Numbered from the stretch's first letter, positions 1 to 9,146 are shown. The stretch is 42,890 nt of DNA from Candidatus Neomicrothrix sp. UBA2983 (GCA_002346745.1 DEAL01000020.1:5262-48151); one strand, 5' to 3'. Notes: generated by a model not told the origin, from the sequence alone. Numbers and translations are program-made.

Positions 1-455
1 CCACGACGACCACCGAGGCGCCCGAACCGGTGGTCGACGAGGAGACGGTGCTGACCTTCGCCTACGAGTGGGGTCCAAGCGACGAGGCGGCGGCGCTCCA
101 GACCCTGCTCGGCATCACCGCCGACGGCTGGTACGGGCCGGGCACCCAGGCCGCCCACATCGCCGAACTCGAGGCCCGCGGACTGTCCACCGACAACGTC
201 CCGAACCGCCCGCCGGCCACCACTACGGTCGCCCCGGAGACCACGGTGGCGACCGAGGGCGGCGAGACGACCACGACGGCGGCCGCGGCTGAGGAGACGA
301 CCACGACGGCGGCCGCGGCTGAGGAGACGACCACCACGGCTGCTGCGGAAGAGACGACCACCACGGCTGCTGCGGAAGAGACGACCACCACGGCTGCTGC
401 GGAAGAGACGACCACGACCGCAGCAGAGACCACGACCACCACGGCCGCCGAGTAG
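1..455 (+). CDS. C-terminal part of a protein with a peptidoglycan-binding-like segment and a Thr-rich tail
   Basis: The gene enters from the left edge (frame begins at base 3) and ends with TAG at 453-455, so only its last ~150 residues are visible. The first part reads like a peptidoglycan-binding type 1 fold: a stretch AALQTLLGITADGWYGPGTQ resembles the usual 'LQ..LG...DG.fGp.T' signature. The rest is low complexity, built from repeated ETTTTAAA(A)E blocks, typical of extended, possibly O-glycosylated, wall-spanning stalks of secreted actinobacterial proteins. The visible part has no membrane segment or sorting signal. It converges on the molybdopterin oxidoreductase gene 46 bp away. The family assignment rests on one short motif and is tentative; the reading frame is clear. 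Confidence 0.75.
   Translation, partial: TTTTEAPEPVVDEETVLTFAYEWGPSDEAAALQTLLGITADGWYGPGTQAAHIAELEARGLSTDNVPNRPPATTTVAPETTVATEGGETTTTAAAAEETTTTAAAAEETTTTAAAEETTTTAAAEETTTTAAAEETTTTAAETTTTTAAE
264..440 (+). repeat. in-frame tandem repeat encoding Thr/Ala/Glu blocks
   Basis: Two ~30-bp units followed by three ~27-bp units and degenerate half-units encode ETTTTAAAAE and ETTTTAAAE. The unit lengths are multiples of three, so copy-number change would keep the frame. The first two copies use a gacgaccacgacggcggccg core and the later ones gacgaccaccacggctgctg, so two separate expansions are visible. Confidence 0.9.
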
Positions 456-495
456 CCGATCGGATCAGGTCCGGCCAGCCCCCTCGCGGCCACCG

Positions 496-513
496 GCCGG
501 GTCAAGACCCGGC
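496..513. terminator. candidate bidirectional terminator hairpin between convergent genes
   Basis: An inverted repeat gccgggtc/gacccggc (496-503 and 506-513) lies at the junction of two convergent genes and overlaps the stop codon of the minus-strand oxidoreductase. The loop would be only a few bases and there is no T run, so this is a weak call. Confidence 0.35.
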
Positions 514-2163
514 TTCCTCCACGATCACGCCGACCTCGTGGTAGCCCTCGGCGCCGTCGGGGGCTGGACGCAACCGGGCGCCTGACTGCACCGTCCCGTC
601 GGTGCCGATCGCCCGGACGCGCACCTTGTAGTTGCCCGGCGTCGCCTCCCAGAGGCGGAGCCACTGCACCCAGGACTCGCCACGCCGGCCCGGCGCCGGT
701 CGGCCCTGCTCGCCGCCCTGCTTGGCGTCGAGGAGTTCGCACTCCCGCCAGCGGCCGTCATCGATCGACACCTCGACGGCGGCGACGCCCACGTCCGGGT
801 ACCAGGCGACGCCGGCCAGCGGAACGATCCCGGCGGGGACCCGGCGCGGGAAGGGGACGTCGATCCGGGACGAGATCTTGACGGGCGCCTCCTGGGCCCA
901 TCCCCTCGGAATCCAGTAGCCCTTGTCGGACCAGTCGGTGAGCTCGAGGCGAAACAGCCACTTCACCGCCGAGACGTAGCCGTAGAGGCCGGGGACCACC
1001 AGGCGGACCGGGAAGCCGTGCTCGAGCGGCAGGGGCTCGCCGTTCATGCCGAAGGCGACGAGGGCGGTGCGACCGTCGAGTGCGGCGTCGAGTGGGAAGC
1101 CGGCCGAAAAGCCGTCGACCGACCAGGCCATCACCTGTTCGGCGGCCGGCTGCGGATCAGCCAGTGCCAGCACATCAGCGAGCAGGACGCCGGTCCAGAC
1201 GGCGTTGCCCACCAGCGGGCCACCGACCTCGTTGGAGACACAGGCCAGCGTGACCGTGGCGTCGTGCACCTCCATGTCGAGCAGGTCGTCGAAGCCGATC
1301 GACACCTCTCGGCGGACCAGTCCCGAGATCCCCAGTGACCAGGTAGCAGGATCGATGACCGGGACGGTGAGCGCCGTGTCGATCCGGTAGAAGTCGTGGT
1401 TCGGGGTAATCCAAGGGTCGAGTCCCGGCACGTCGGGCAGTTCGGGGACGGTCGTGGGCGCGGTGGTGTCGGGGACGGTGGTGTCGGCGGCGGTGGTGTC
1501 GGCGGCGGTGGTGTCGGGAACGGTGGTATCGGGAACGGTGGTGCTGGGAATCTGCACTCGTGCGCGTAGTTCCCGCGCCGAACGATCCTCGACCAGGCGT
1601 CCGGCCGCCAACAAGCCGACGGCGGTGCCGCCCATCCCGCCGGCGTAGGCGAGGAACCCCCGGCGGTCCGCGTACTTGATCCGCGGGTCTTCGTGGCTCG
1701 GGCCCCCGGGCGAGCCATCGGCCGGATCCGAAACGGGGAACCCCGGCCGCAGGCCCAGGCCGATGAGCCCCACAACGACCATGCCCGTGGCGAGAAGCCA
1801 ACTGCCTGTCTCGGATGCAAGGGGGGCACGGGCCATGGCCCAGCCGCCGAAGAGGCCAAAGCCGAAGAGGCCCATCCGCAGATCGGCCGGTGAGCGCCGT
1901 GCGAGCAGGGCACCGAGGCCGAGGGCGCAAAGCACGATGCCGGCGAGCAGCAGCGGTTTCTGCGCCGTCCCGAGGAGCCGGATCGAGGTCCGGACCACCG
2001 ACCCGGGTGCACGGTCCACGATGAGGTCGCCGACCGCGGCGACGGGTGAGACAAGGGAGCGGGAGACGCCGGCCCCGAACTCGCCGACCGCGAGCGCAAG
2101 GCCGGCCGTCAGTAACCCCGTCAGGGCTTCGCGGTTCCGACCGCTCGTGTCCGAACCTCTCAC
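502..2163 (-). CDS. membrane-anchored molybdopterin-dependent oxidoreductase (sulfite oxidase family)
   Basis: A 553-residue protein with a GTG start at 2163. Residues ~15-190 contain about five hydrophobic segments, then a Thr/Pro/Asp-rich linker (~207-240), then a sulfite-oxidase type molybdopterin-binding domain and a C-terminal Mo-co dimerisation-like immunoglobulin domain. Cys308 in TLACVSNEVGG matches the molybdenum-ligand cysteine of the family; the later GLYGYVSAVKWL segment is also characteristic. The catalytic part should lie outside the membrane. Members of this fold reduce or oxidise small S- or N-oxo compounds; the substrate here cannot be told. No haem domain or partner subunit is adjacent. 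A TACGCT box 6 nt before the GTG supports this start and a leaderless mRNA. Confidence 0.88.
   Translation of the reverse strand: MRGSDTSGRNREALTGLLTAGLALAVGEFGAGVSRSLVSPVAAVGDLIVDRAPGSVVRTSIRLLGTAQKPLLLAGIVLCALGLGALLARRSPADLRMGLFGFGLFGGWAMARAPLASETGSWLLATGMVVVGLIGLGLRPGFPVSDPADGSPGGPSHEDPRIKYADRRGFLAYAGGMGGTAVGLLAAGRLVEDRSARELRARVQIPSTTVPDTTVPDTTAADTTAADTTVPDTTAPTTVPELPDVPGLDPWITPNHDFYRIDTALTVPVIDPATWSLGISGLVRREVSIGFDDLLDMEVHDATVTLACVSNEVGGPLVGNAVWTGVLLADVLALADPQPAAEQVMAWSVDGFSAGFPLDAALDGRTALVAFGMNGEPLPLEHGFPVRLVVPGLYGYVSAVKWLFRLELTDWSDKGYWIPRGWAQEAPVKISSRIDVPFPRRVPAGIVPLAGVAWYPDVGVAAVEVSIDDGRWRECELLDAKQGGEQGRPAPGRRGESWVQWLRLWEATPGNYKVRVRAIGTDGTVQSGARLRPAPDGAEGYHEVGVIVEEAGS
1444..1545 (-). 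repeat. 15-bp-period repeat encoding the TTVPD/TTAAD linker
   Basis: On the coding (minus) strand, 15-bp units encode TTVPD, TTVPD, TTAAD, TTAAD, TTVPD and TTAP. They form a flexible spacer between the membrane part and the molybdopterin domain of the oxidoreductase. The Thr-rich composition resembles the tail of the protein at the left edge. Confidence 0.85.
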
Positions 2164-2169
2164 GGCAGG

Positions 2170-2175
2170 AGCGTA
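2170..2175 (-). promoter_or_regulatory. -10 box of a leaderless promoter for the molybdopterin oxidoreductase
   Basis: TACGCT on the minus strand, 6 nt before the GTG start. It fits the actinobacterial TANNNT -10 element with transcription beginning at or next to the start codon. No Shine-Dalgarno sequence is visible. Confidence 0.6.
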
Positions 2176-2199
2176 GGCACGTCGCCCGATCCCGGGGGA

Positions 2200-3387
2200 T
2201 CAGCCCTCGCCGAGACCGACCACGAGGCGGTCGAGTATCTCGTCGAGCACCTCCGGCGACGTGCCGAAGTTGAACCGGACGTGTCCTTCGCCGCCGGCAC
2301 CGAACTTGGGGCCGGACTCGCAGGCCACGTTGGTGTGCTCCCGGAGCCACGTCGACGGGCGGTCGCCGGGCGACCAGGCTGAGAGGTCCAGCCAGGCGAG
2401 GAAGGTCGACTCGGGGAGATGGACGCCGACGTCCGGGAGTTCGGCGCCGAGGCGGTCGATCAGCCGATGCCGGTTGGCGTCCAGCACCCCCTTGAGGTTG
2501 TCGACCCACTCGTCGCCGGTGTCCCAGGCGGCGATGGCGGCCTCGCAGCCCAGCCGGTTGGGGACGGTCAGCAGGTTCTGCGGCATGCGGGCCAACCGGT
2601 CGAACAGGGCCTCGTCGCCGCAGACGGTGACGGCGCAACGCAGGCCGCCGATGGCGAAGGTCTTGATCCCCGAAGTGATGGTGATGGTGCAGGATTCGGC
2701 ACCGGGCACGGTGAGCGTGGGGACGTGGACGGCTCCCGGGTGGACCAGGTCGTAGTGGATCTCGTCCGAGAGGATCAGGACGTTGTGCTCCAGGGCGAGT
2801 TCGACGATCCGTGCCAGCTGTTCGGCGGTGAGCACGCGGCCCGTCGGGTTCTGCGGATGGCACAGCAGGAGGATCCGGGCATCCGGCTCGGCCCGCAGGA
2901 GCGACTCGAGGGCGTCGAGGTCGTAGTGCCAGCCTTGTTCACCGGGGCCCGCCTCCCGGTCGCGGACGAGGTTCCAGCGCAGGACCTCCCGTTCCATGGT
3001 GGGTCCCAGGTCCTGGAAGGGGTAGTAGACGGGGTCCGAGAGGATGAGCTTCTGCCCGGGGGTCGTGAAGGCCTGGACCGACGCCCAGACCCCCTGTACG
3101 ACGTTCGTGGTGGGGCGGATGAGCCCCGGGTCGGGCGACCAGCCGTGGCGCCGACCCACCCAGCGGCAGAAGGCCTCGACCATGGGCTCGTCGCCGTAGT
3201 GGTAGCCGAAGGCGCCGGCGTCGACGAGTTCGCGAAGGCGTTCCCTCAGGGCCGGTGGTTGGCCGAGGTCGTGCTCGGCGACCCACGCCGGAAGTACGTC
3301 GGCCCCGTACTTCGTCCACTTGGCCAGTCCGGCCCGCCGCCGGGCCACCCGGTCGACATGGTGTTGCGAGGGCAGGGCTCCGGGCAT
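2200..3387 (-). CDS. PatB/MalY-type PLP-dependent aminotransferase or C-S lyase
   Basis: 395 residues, the usual size for class I/II fold-type I PLP enzymes. The early segment (DVLPAWVAEHDL...) and GYHYGDEPMVEAFCRW follow the MalY/PatB subgroup, whose members cleave cystathionine and related C-S bonds to give a thiol, pyruvate and ammonia. Visible active-site elements are CHPQNPTGR (Asn contacting PLP), LILSDEIHYDLV (Asp for the pyridine nitrogen) and the Schiff-base lysine in TSGIKTFAIGGLR. The C-terminal arginine for the substrate carboxylate is in HVRFNFGTS. Cytosolic. It lies downstream of the 2-oxoacid dehydrogenase E3 gene on the same strand but has its own TACGCT -10 box and a 128-bp gap. 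A plain aminotransferase role is the main alternative. Confidence 0.88.
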   Translation of the reverse strand: MPGALPSQHHVDRVARRRAGLAKWTKYGADVLPAWVAEHDLGQPPALRERLRELVDAGAFGYHYGDEPMVEAFCRWVGRRHGWSPDPGLIRPTTNVVQGVWASVQAFTTPGQKLILSDPVYYPFQDLGPTMEREVLRWNLVRDREAGPGEQGWHYDLDALESLLRAEPDARILLLCHPQNPTGRVLTAEQLARIVELALEHNVLILSDEIHYDLVHPGAVHVPTLTVPGAESCTITITSGIKTFAIGGLRCAVTVCGDEALFDRLARMPQNLLTVPNRLGCEAAIAAWDTGDEWVDNLKGVLDANRHRLIDRLGAELPDVGVHLPESTFLAWLDLSAWSPGDRPSTWLREHTNVACESGPKFGAGGEGHVRFNFGTSPEVLDEILDRLVVGLGEG

Positions 3388-3393
3388 CAGGTG

Positions 3394-3399
3394 AGCGTA
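3394..3399 (-). promoter_or_regulatory. -10 box of a leaderless promoter for the PatB-like gene
   Basis: TACGCT on the minus strand, 6 nt before the ATG at 3387, with no ribosome-binding site in between. Same arrangement as several other genes of this window. Confidence 0.6.
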
Positions 3400-3435
3400 G
3401 GGCCCGAGGGAAACCGAGTGACCATCGTGGAATCA

Positions 3436-3450
3436 TCAACAAAGTGTTGA
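3436..3450. promoter_or_regulatory. AT-rich 15-bp palindrome, candidate operator
   Basis: TCAACA-AAG-TGTTGA is a perfect 6-bp inverted repeat with a 3-nt centre. It lies ~37 bp upstream of the PatB-like gene's -10 box, in an AT-rich patch within very GC-rich DNA. Its position suits a repressor or activator site for that gene; a short hairpin after the E3 gene is the alternative. Confidence 0.4.
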
Positions 3451-3515
3451 AAAGATCCACCGGCGCACCGTTCGTCGCTCCTGGCTTATCCCGGCGCCGC
3501 GCACTCCCGTTCAGG

Positions 3516-4904
<1,389 letters not shown>

Positions 4905-4954
4905 GGTTCAGGCGTCCCGCTGATGGACGGGCACCGGCAGGTCGCGGGAGTCCA

Positions 4955-6208
4955 TCATGGGTCCACGAGCAACCGCAGGGGTTCGGCCAGGTCCTCGACG
5001 ATCGAGCGCTTGAAGGCCTCGAGCAGGTCGCCGTCCACGATCCGGTGGTCGGCGCCGAAGGCGTAGGGGAGGAGCGGGCGGACTTCGACCGAGCCGTCGA
5101 CGGCAACCGGCCGATCAGCGATGCGCCCCATCCCGAGGATCGCCGCCTGGCCGGGCGGGATGATCGGTGTGGCCCAGCGGCCGCCCAGCGACCCGTAGTT
5201 GGTGATGGTGAACGTGCCGCCCGTGAGGTCGGCGGTGCCGAGGTCGCCCGTCCGGGCTCTGGCGGCGAGGCCCTCGATCGCCGTGGTGGCCGAGAACACG
5301 TCGAGGCCGTCGGCGTCGTGCAGGACGGGAACCACGAGCCCGCCGTCGGTGGCGACGGCGAGGCCGATGTTCACCCGCTCGTGCACCAGCATCTCGTCGC
5401 CTTCCGCGGACCCTTCGACACAGGCGTTCACCTGGGGGAAGGCCCGCAGGGCGCGTGCGGCAGCCACGACGGCGACGGCGAGCGGCGTCACCGGTCGCCC
5501 CATGCCCTCCATCCGGGTCCGAAGGTCCAGGAGCAGGCTGGCGTCGAGTTCGTCGAGCGAGTGGATGTGGGGGATCTCGCTCCACGACTGCGCCATGTTG
5601 CGGGCGATCACGCCGCGCACGCCCCGCAGGGGATGGCGTCCCGCGGGGAGTTGGCCGAGTTGGGGGGCGTCGCCGCGGGGCGCCGTCGTCGAAGGTGCGG
5701 CAGGCACAGCCGTGGCACCGGTGCGTGAGGCCGCCGAAGCCCGGGCTGCGTCGAGATCGCCGTCCAGAATCCGGCCACCGGGGCCCGTGCCGGTGATGCC
5801 GGCCAGGTCGATGCCCAGTTCGCGCGCCCGTCGCCTGGTCGCTGGCGATGCCTTCGGACGGGAGGCGCGACTCGCGGAATGGGATTCGGCGGAAGCCTCG
5901 GCGGGTTCCGCTGGCATCGACTCGGGGGGCGCTGTCGCCTCCGAGCGGGGTGGGTCCGCGTCGCCCGCCGACCCGTCGTCGATCTCGATGAGCAGGTCGC
6001 CGACCCGGAGCCGGTCGCCCTCGTCGCCGCCGAGCGCCACCACAACCCCCGCCGTGGGCGAGGGCAGTTCGGAGCTGGCCTTGTCGGTCAGGACCTCGAC
6101 CAGCGCCTGGTCCCGTGCGACCGTGTCGCCGACCGCGACCAGCCACTCGACGATCTCGGCCTCCTCGAGCCCCTCGCCGATGTCGGGGAGGTGGAAGTGG
6201 TAGCTCAT
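4955..6208 (-). CDS. 2-oxoacid dehydrogenase E2, dihydrolipoyl acyltransferase
   Basis: 417 residues: one lipoyl domain (~1-80) with the lipoylated Lys43 in EVLTDKASSELPSP, a Ser/Ala/Glu-rich linker, a peripheral subunit-binding domain (~115-150; ATRRRARELGIDL with TGTGPGGRI), a second linker, and the catalytic acyltransferase domain ending with the active-site motif DHRIVDGDLL. It transfers acyl groups from E1 to CoA. With E1 split into alpha and beta chains and a single lipoyl domain, a branched-chain 2-oxoacid dehydrogenase (BkdC/BkdB type) is more likely than a pyruvate complex, but the substrate cannot be proved from sequence. 62 bp separate it from the E1 beta gene. Confidence 0.93.
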   Translation of the reverse strand: MSYHFHLPDIGEGLEEAEIVEWLVAVGDTVARDQALVEVLTDKASSELPSPTAGVVVALGGDEGDRLRVGDLLIEIDDGSAGDADPPRSEATAPPESMPAEPAEASAESHSASRASRPKASPATRRRARELGIDLAGITGTGPGGRILDGDLDAARASAASRTGATAVPAAPSTTAPRGDAPQLGQLPAGRHPLRGVRGVIARNMAQSWSEIPHIHSLDELDASLLLDLRTRMEGMGRPVTPLAVAVVAAARALRAFPQVNACVEGSAEGDEMLVHERVNIGLAVATDGGLVVPVLHDADGLDVFSATTAIEGLAARARTGDLGTADLTGGTFTITNYGSLGGRWATPIIPPGQAAILGMGRIADRPVAVDGSVEVRPLLPYAFGADHRIVDGDLLEAFKRSIVEDLAEPLRLLVDP

Positions 6209-6270
6209 CTGGCGGCTGGCGGGTCGTCGGCTGTTCTGGTCACGGGTCTGGCAGGCCGGATCGTGTGGGC

Positions 6271-7251
6271 TCAGGCGACCTCGAGGACACGGCGCACGGC
6301 AGCGGCGATGCGGTCCTCGTCGGGGATGTAGCGCTCCTCGAGCATGCCCACGGGGTAGGGGACGTCATAGCCCGAGACGCGCACCACCGGGGCCTCCAGC
6401 GACCAGAAGGCCTCCTCGACGACGGTGGCCACGACCTCGCCGCCGAACCCGCCGGTCTGGGCCGCCTCCTCGGTCACGACGACCCGGCCACAGGCCTCCG
6501 CGGCATCGGCGATGGCGGCCACGTCCAGCGGGGCGATGCTGCGCAGGTCGAGTACCCGAACCGACAGGCCCTCCTCGGCGAGGCGGTCCGATACCCGGCA
6601 GGCCAGCTCGACCTGGTAACTCCAGGCGATCACGACGACGTCGTCACCGGGACGGGCGGTGCGTGCCGACCCCAGGGGGACCAGGTGGTCGCCGTCGGGG
6701 ACCTCCCCCCGGATTCCCCGGTAGCCACGCAGGGGCTCGAGGACCACGACCGGGTCCGGGTCACGGATGGCCGCCGCCAGGAGGCCCTTGGCGTCGGCCG
6801 CGGTGGCCGGGGCGACCACCTTGAGGCCGGGCAGGTTGCCGAGCTGGCCCTCGAGGGAGTCGGAGTGCAGTTCGGGGGTCCGGACGCCGCCCCCGAACGG
6901 GGCACGGAACGTGATCTGCGGCTCGAAGCGGCTCCGGGTCCGGTAGCGCAGGCGGGCGACCTGCCCGGCGATCTGGTGCATCGCCTGGTAGGCGAATCCC
7001 AGGAACTGGATCTCGGCCACCGGGACGAGTCCCGCCATGGCCAGGCCCACGGCGCTGCCGGCGATGACGCCCTCCGAAATGGGGGTGTCGATGACGCGCT
7101 CCTCGCCGAACTTCTCGAAGAGCCCCTCCGTTGCCCGGAACACGCCGCCGTTGCGGGCAACGTCCTCGCCCAGCACCACGATCCGGTCATCGCGGGCCAT
7201 CTCGGCGTGGAGTGCCTCGTTGATGGCATCGAGCATGTTGAGCTCGGTCAT
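6271..7251 (-). CDS. 2-oxoacid dehydrogenase E1 component, beta subunit
   Basis: 326 residues. It begins MTELNMLDAINEALHAEM, with the family-typical VLGEDVARNGGVFRATEGL and PISEGVIAGSAVGLAMAGL early on (the conserved Glu region contacting the thiamine ring), and ends with the transketolase C-terminal domain (VVVTEEAAQTGGFGGEV). It pairs with the alpha subunit to decarboxylate a 2-oxoacid using thiamine diphosphate. Its ATG overlaps the alpha-subunit stop in an ATGA junction (7248-7251), which fixes the start and implies translational coupling. Longer in-frame starts would run into the alpha gene. Confidence 0.94.
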   Translation of the reverse strand: MTELNMLDAINEALHAEMARDDRIVVLGEDVARNGGVFRATEGLFEKFGEERVIDTPISEGVIAGSAVGLAMAGLVPVAEIQFLGFAYQAMHQIAGQVARLRYRTRSRFEPQITFRAPFGGGVRTPELHSDSLEGQLGNLPGLKVVAPATAADAKGLLAAAIRDPDPVVVLEPLRGYRGIRGEVPDGDHLVPLGSARTARPGDDVVVIAWSYQVELACRVSDRLAEEGLSVRVLDLRSIAPLDVAAIADAAEACGRVVVTEEAAQTGGFGGEVVATVVEEAFWSLEAPVVRVSGYDVPYPVGMLEERYIPDEDRIAAAVRRVLEVA

Positions 7252-8252
7252 CCGCCCGCGCCCCCGGTGTCGGCCAGCAGCCGCTCCCGCTGGCGGGCCA
7301 TGCGCTGGGTGTCCTCGGCGAGGCAGTGGTCGAGCATGGCGTCGTCGGAAAGTGGCATGGCACAGGCCCGCTCGAAGGCATCGTCGAAGATGTCGAGGGC
7401 CTCGGCCTCCACCTCGGCGTTCACGGCATCGTCCCAGAGGCCCAATGCCACGAGTTCCTCCCGGAGACGGTCCACGGGGTCGTCCCGCCGGGCCGCCTCG
7501 AGGTCCTCGGGGGGCACGTACCGGGTCGGATCGTCGGCGGTGGTATGGGCGCCCAGGCGGTAGAGGGTGGCCTCGATCAGCGTGGGGCCGCTGCCGGCGC
7601 GGGCGCGGTCCCGGGCGGTGTCGACGGCGTCGTAGACGGCCCCGGCGTCGTTGCCGTCGACACGGACGCCGGGGAAGCCGAATGCCGCCGCCTTGGCAGC
7701 GAAGGACTCGGCGGCCGTTTGGAGGTGGGTGGGCGTCGAGATGGCCCACTGGTTGTTGAGGCAGAGGAAGATGACCGGGACGCCGAGCACTCCCGCGAAA
7801 TTGCCCGCCTCGTAGAAGTCTCCCTCCGACGAGGAGCCGTCGCCGAAGAACACCAAGACGACCCCGGAGTCGTGCTGGAGGGTCAGACCCTTGGCCAGTC
7901 CCACAGCGTGGGGCAGCTGGGTGGCCAGGGAGATCTGATTGGGGAGCACCCGCAGTGGCGCCGGCAGGTGGCCGCCGGCCGGGTGGCCGATGTTGTAGAG
8001 CAGGAAGCGGTCGAGGACCTCGGTTCCGTAGCGGCGCAGCGCCAGCGGCTCGCGGTACTGGGGTATGACCCAGTCGTGGTCGGGGTCGAGGGCGTGGACG
8101 GCGCCGACGATCGCGGCCTCGTGACCGTCGATCGGGGCGAGCGTTCCGACGCGGCCCTGCCGCTGCAGGTTCCAGAGCCTCTGGGCCTGGACGCGTGCCG
8201 TGACCATGTCGACGAGCATCCCGCGGCGCTGCTCGTCGGTCGGTCGGGTCAT
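7248..8252 (-). CDS. 2-oxoacid dehydrogenase E1 component, alpha subunit
   Basis: 334 residues. The thiamine-diphosphate and Mg-binding signature is visible as GDGSSSEGDFYEAGNF followed ~15 residues later by LNNQWAIS. The phosphorylation-loop-like region (GAHTTADDPTRYVP) is of the branched-chain type. First gene of the minus-strand operon. A good ribosome-binding site (ctggaggactt on the coding strand) precedes the ATG, unlike the many leaderless genes nearby, so this mRNA has a 5' leader. It is divergent from the 6C-like RNA. A branched-chain substrate is preferred over pyruvate by sequence style only. Confidence 0.94.
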   Translation of the reverse strand: MTRPTDEQRRGMLVDMVTARVQAQRLWNLQRQGRVGTLAPIDGHEAAIVGAVHALDPDHDWVIPQYREPLALRRYGTEVLDRFLLYNIGHPAGGHLPAPLRVLPNQISLATQLPHAVGLAKGLTLQHDSGVVLVFFGDGSSSEGDFYEAGNFAGVLGVPVIFLCLNNQWAISTPTHLQTAAESFAAKAAAFGFPGVRVDGNDAGAVYDAVDTARDRARAGSGPTLIEATLYRLGAHTTADDPTRYVPPEDLEAARRDDPVDRLREELVALGLWDDAVNAEVEAEALDIFDDAFERACAMPLSDDAMLDHCLAEDTQRMARQRERLLADTGGAGG

Positions 8253-8376
8253 AAGTCCTCCAGGTTCGCGGAAGCCTCTTCCGGTGGACGCGACCCTACT
8301 CCCGGACCCCCGACGGCCGTGTCGGATGTCACCAGATCCGGAGCCGCACGAACCGAACCGGACAGGGAGCGATCGG

Positions 8377-8382
8377 TAGTCT
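8377..8382 (+). promoter_or_regulatory. -10 box for the 6C-like small RNA
   Basis: TAGTCT lies 7-8 nt before the predicted RNA start at about 8390. No convincing -35 hexamer is visible at the expected spacing. Confidence 0.5.
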
Positions 8383-8389
8383 GGGCGTC

Positions 8390-8505
8390 ACACGGGTTCG
8401 AGAACCCCCCTTTCGAACCCTGAGACTCCGGCCGAGATCCCCCCTGATCGAACGGCCGAGAGCGAGAGAACACCCCGCCCTCCCCCGGGCGGGGTGTTCC
8501 GATTT
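8390..8505 (+). ncRNA. 6C-type small RNA (two C6-loop hairpins plus terminator)
   Basis: The family is defined by two stem-loops whose loops carry six or more cytosines. Hairpin 1: stem gggttcga (8394-8401) with tcgaaccc (8413-8420), the loop holding CCCCCC. Hairpin 2: an outer cggccg/cggccg stem and an inner gatc/gatc stem closing a second run of six C (within ~8429-8455). A strong intrinsic terminator follows (8469-8498), and its loop is also C-rich. A TAGTCT box precedes the start. The 366-bp gap between the E1 alpha gene and the oxidoreductase gene has no other coding content. 6C RNAs occur widely in actinobacteria, and the mycobacterial member is thought to pair with mRNAs through the C-rich loops. 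The ends are estimates. Confidence 0.85.
8469..8498 (+). terminator. intrinsic terminator of the 6C-like RNA
   Basis: A perfect 12-bp stem, aacaccccgccc with gggcggggtgtt, closes a 6-nt loop (tccccc). It is followed by ccgatttt. No protein-coding gene ends here on either strand, which supports an independent small transcript upstream of it. Confidence 0.85.
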
Positions 8506-8618
8506 TCGGCAGGGCTTGCCCGGCGCCCGGCGGGAACTTGCGTGTCGAGGTTCCCTATGGTGTCGCCGCAGACCGGAACCCCGGCGTCCCGGGGACAGAG
8601 TGGGAGGGCAGCCAGCCG

Positions 8619-9086
8619 ATGGGCAGTTCACGTCGCGATCTGATCCGGATGACCGACGAGGAGGTCGAGGCCTTCATCGAGGCCAAGCAGAGCCTCCAGG
8701 TGGGGACCCTCCAGCCCGACGGCTCGGTCCACCTGTCGACGCTCTGGTACGGGATCGTCGACGGTCGGATCGCCTTCGAGACCTACACCCGCTCCCAGAA
8801 GGTCCTCAACCTGCAGCGTGACGACCGCATCACGGTGCTGCTCGAGGACGGCACCACCTACGACACCCTCCGAGGCGTGATGATCCGGGGACGCGCCGAG
8901 TTGAGCACTGAATCGGAGGACGTCGTCCGGGTGGCCGAGTCGGTGATCCGGCGCAACCAACCGGAGATCCCCGAGGAGCACGTCGGGGCGGCGGCGGTCC
9001 AACTGGCCGCCAAGCGCACGGCGGTGACGATCGTCCCGGAGAAGGTGGCCTCCTGGGACCACAACAAGCTCGGCGGCACGTACTGA
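8619..9086 (+). CDS. pyridoxamine 5'-phosphate oxidase family protein (FMN or F420 binding)
   Basis: 155 residues. The split-barrel flavin-binding fold is suggested by LQVGTLQPDGSVHLSTLWYG, IAFETYTRSQKVLNLQRDDR and IRGRAELSTE, in the order seen in small PPOX-class proteins. Actinobacterial members of this size often use F420 or FMN to reduce small molecules, or bind haem breakdown products; the cofactor cannot be settled here. The ATG at 8619 is preceded by gggagg at 8602-8607, so this start is better than the longer open frame upstream. It follows the 6C-like RNA terminator. Confidence 0.82.
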   Translation: MGSSRRDLIRMTDEEVEAFIEAKQSLQVGTLQPDGSVHLSTLWYGIVDGRIAFETYTRSQKVLNLQRDDRITVLLEDGTTYDTLRGVMIRGRAELSTESEDVVRVAESVIRRNQPEIPEEHVGAAAVQLAAKRTAVTIVPEKVASWDHNKLGGTY

Positions 9087-9140
9087 ACGGGTAACCGCCC
9101 ACCTCTCCGTCCCTCGGCACCGCGAGCCGGCGCTGTCTCC

Positions 9141-9146
9141 TAGCAT
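9141..9146 (+). promoter_or_regulatory. -10 box of a leaderless promoter; decides the zinc-ribbon gene start
   Basis: TAGCAT followed by 7 nt and GTG at 9154. An ATG at 9145 overlaps this box and so cannot be the start of a transcript made from it. The GTG is therefore preferred. Confidence 0.6.

Noticed and set aside
264..440. A CRISPR-like or regulatory repeat array
   Set aside because: Units are adjacent without spacers, keep the reading frame and encode Thr/Ala/Glu blocks, so this is a protein repeat.
8390..8425. A possible tRNA, because gggttcgag resembles a T-arm
   Set aside because: The required G53-C61 pair and a 7-bp acceptor stem are absent; the sequence folds better as the first C6-loop hairpin of a 6C RNA.
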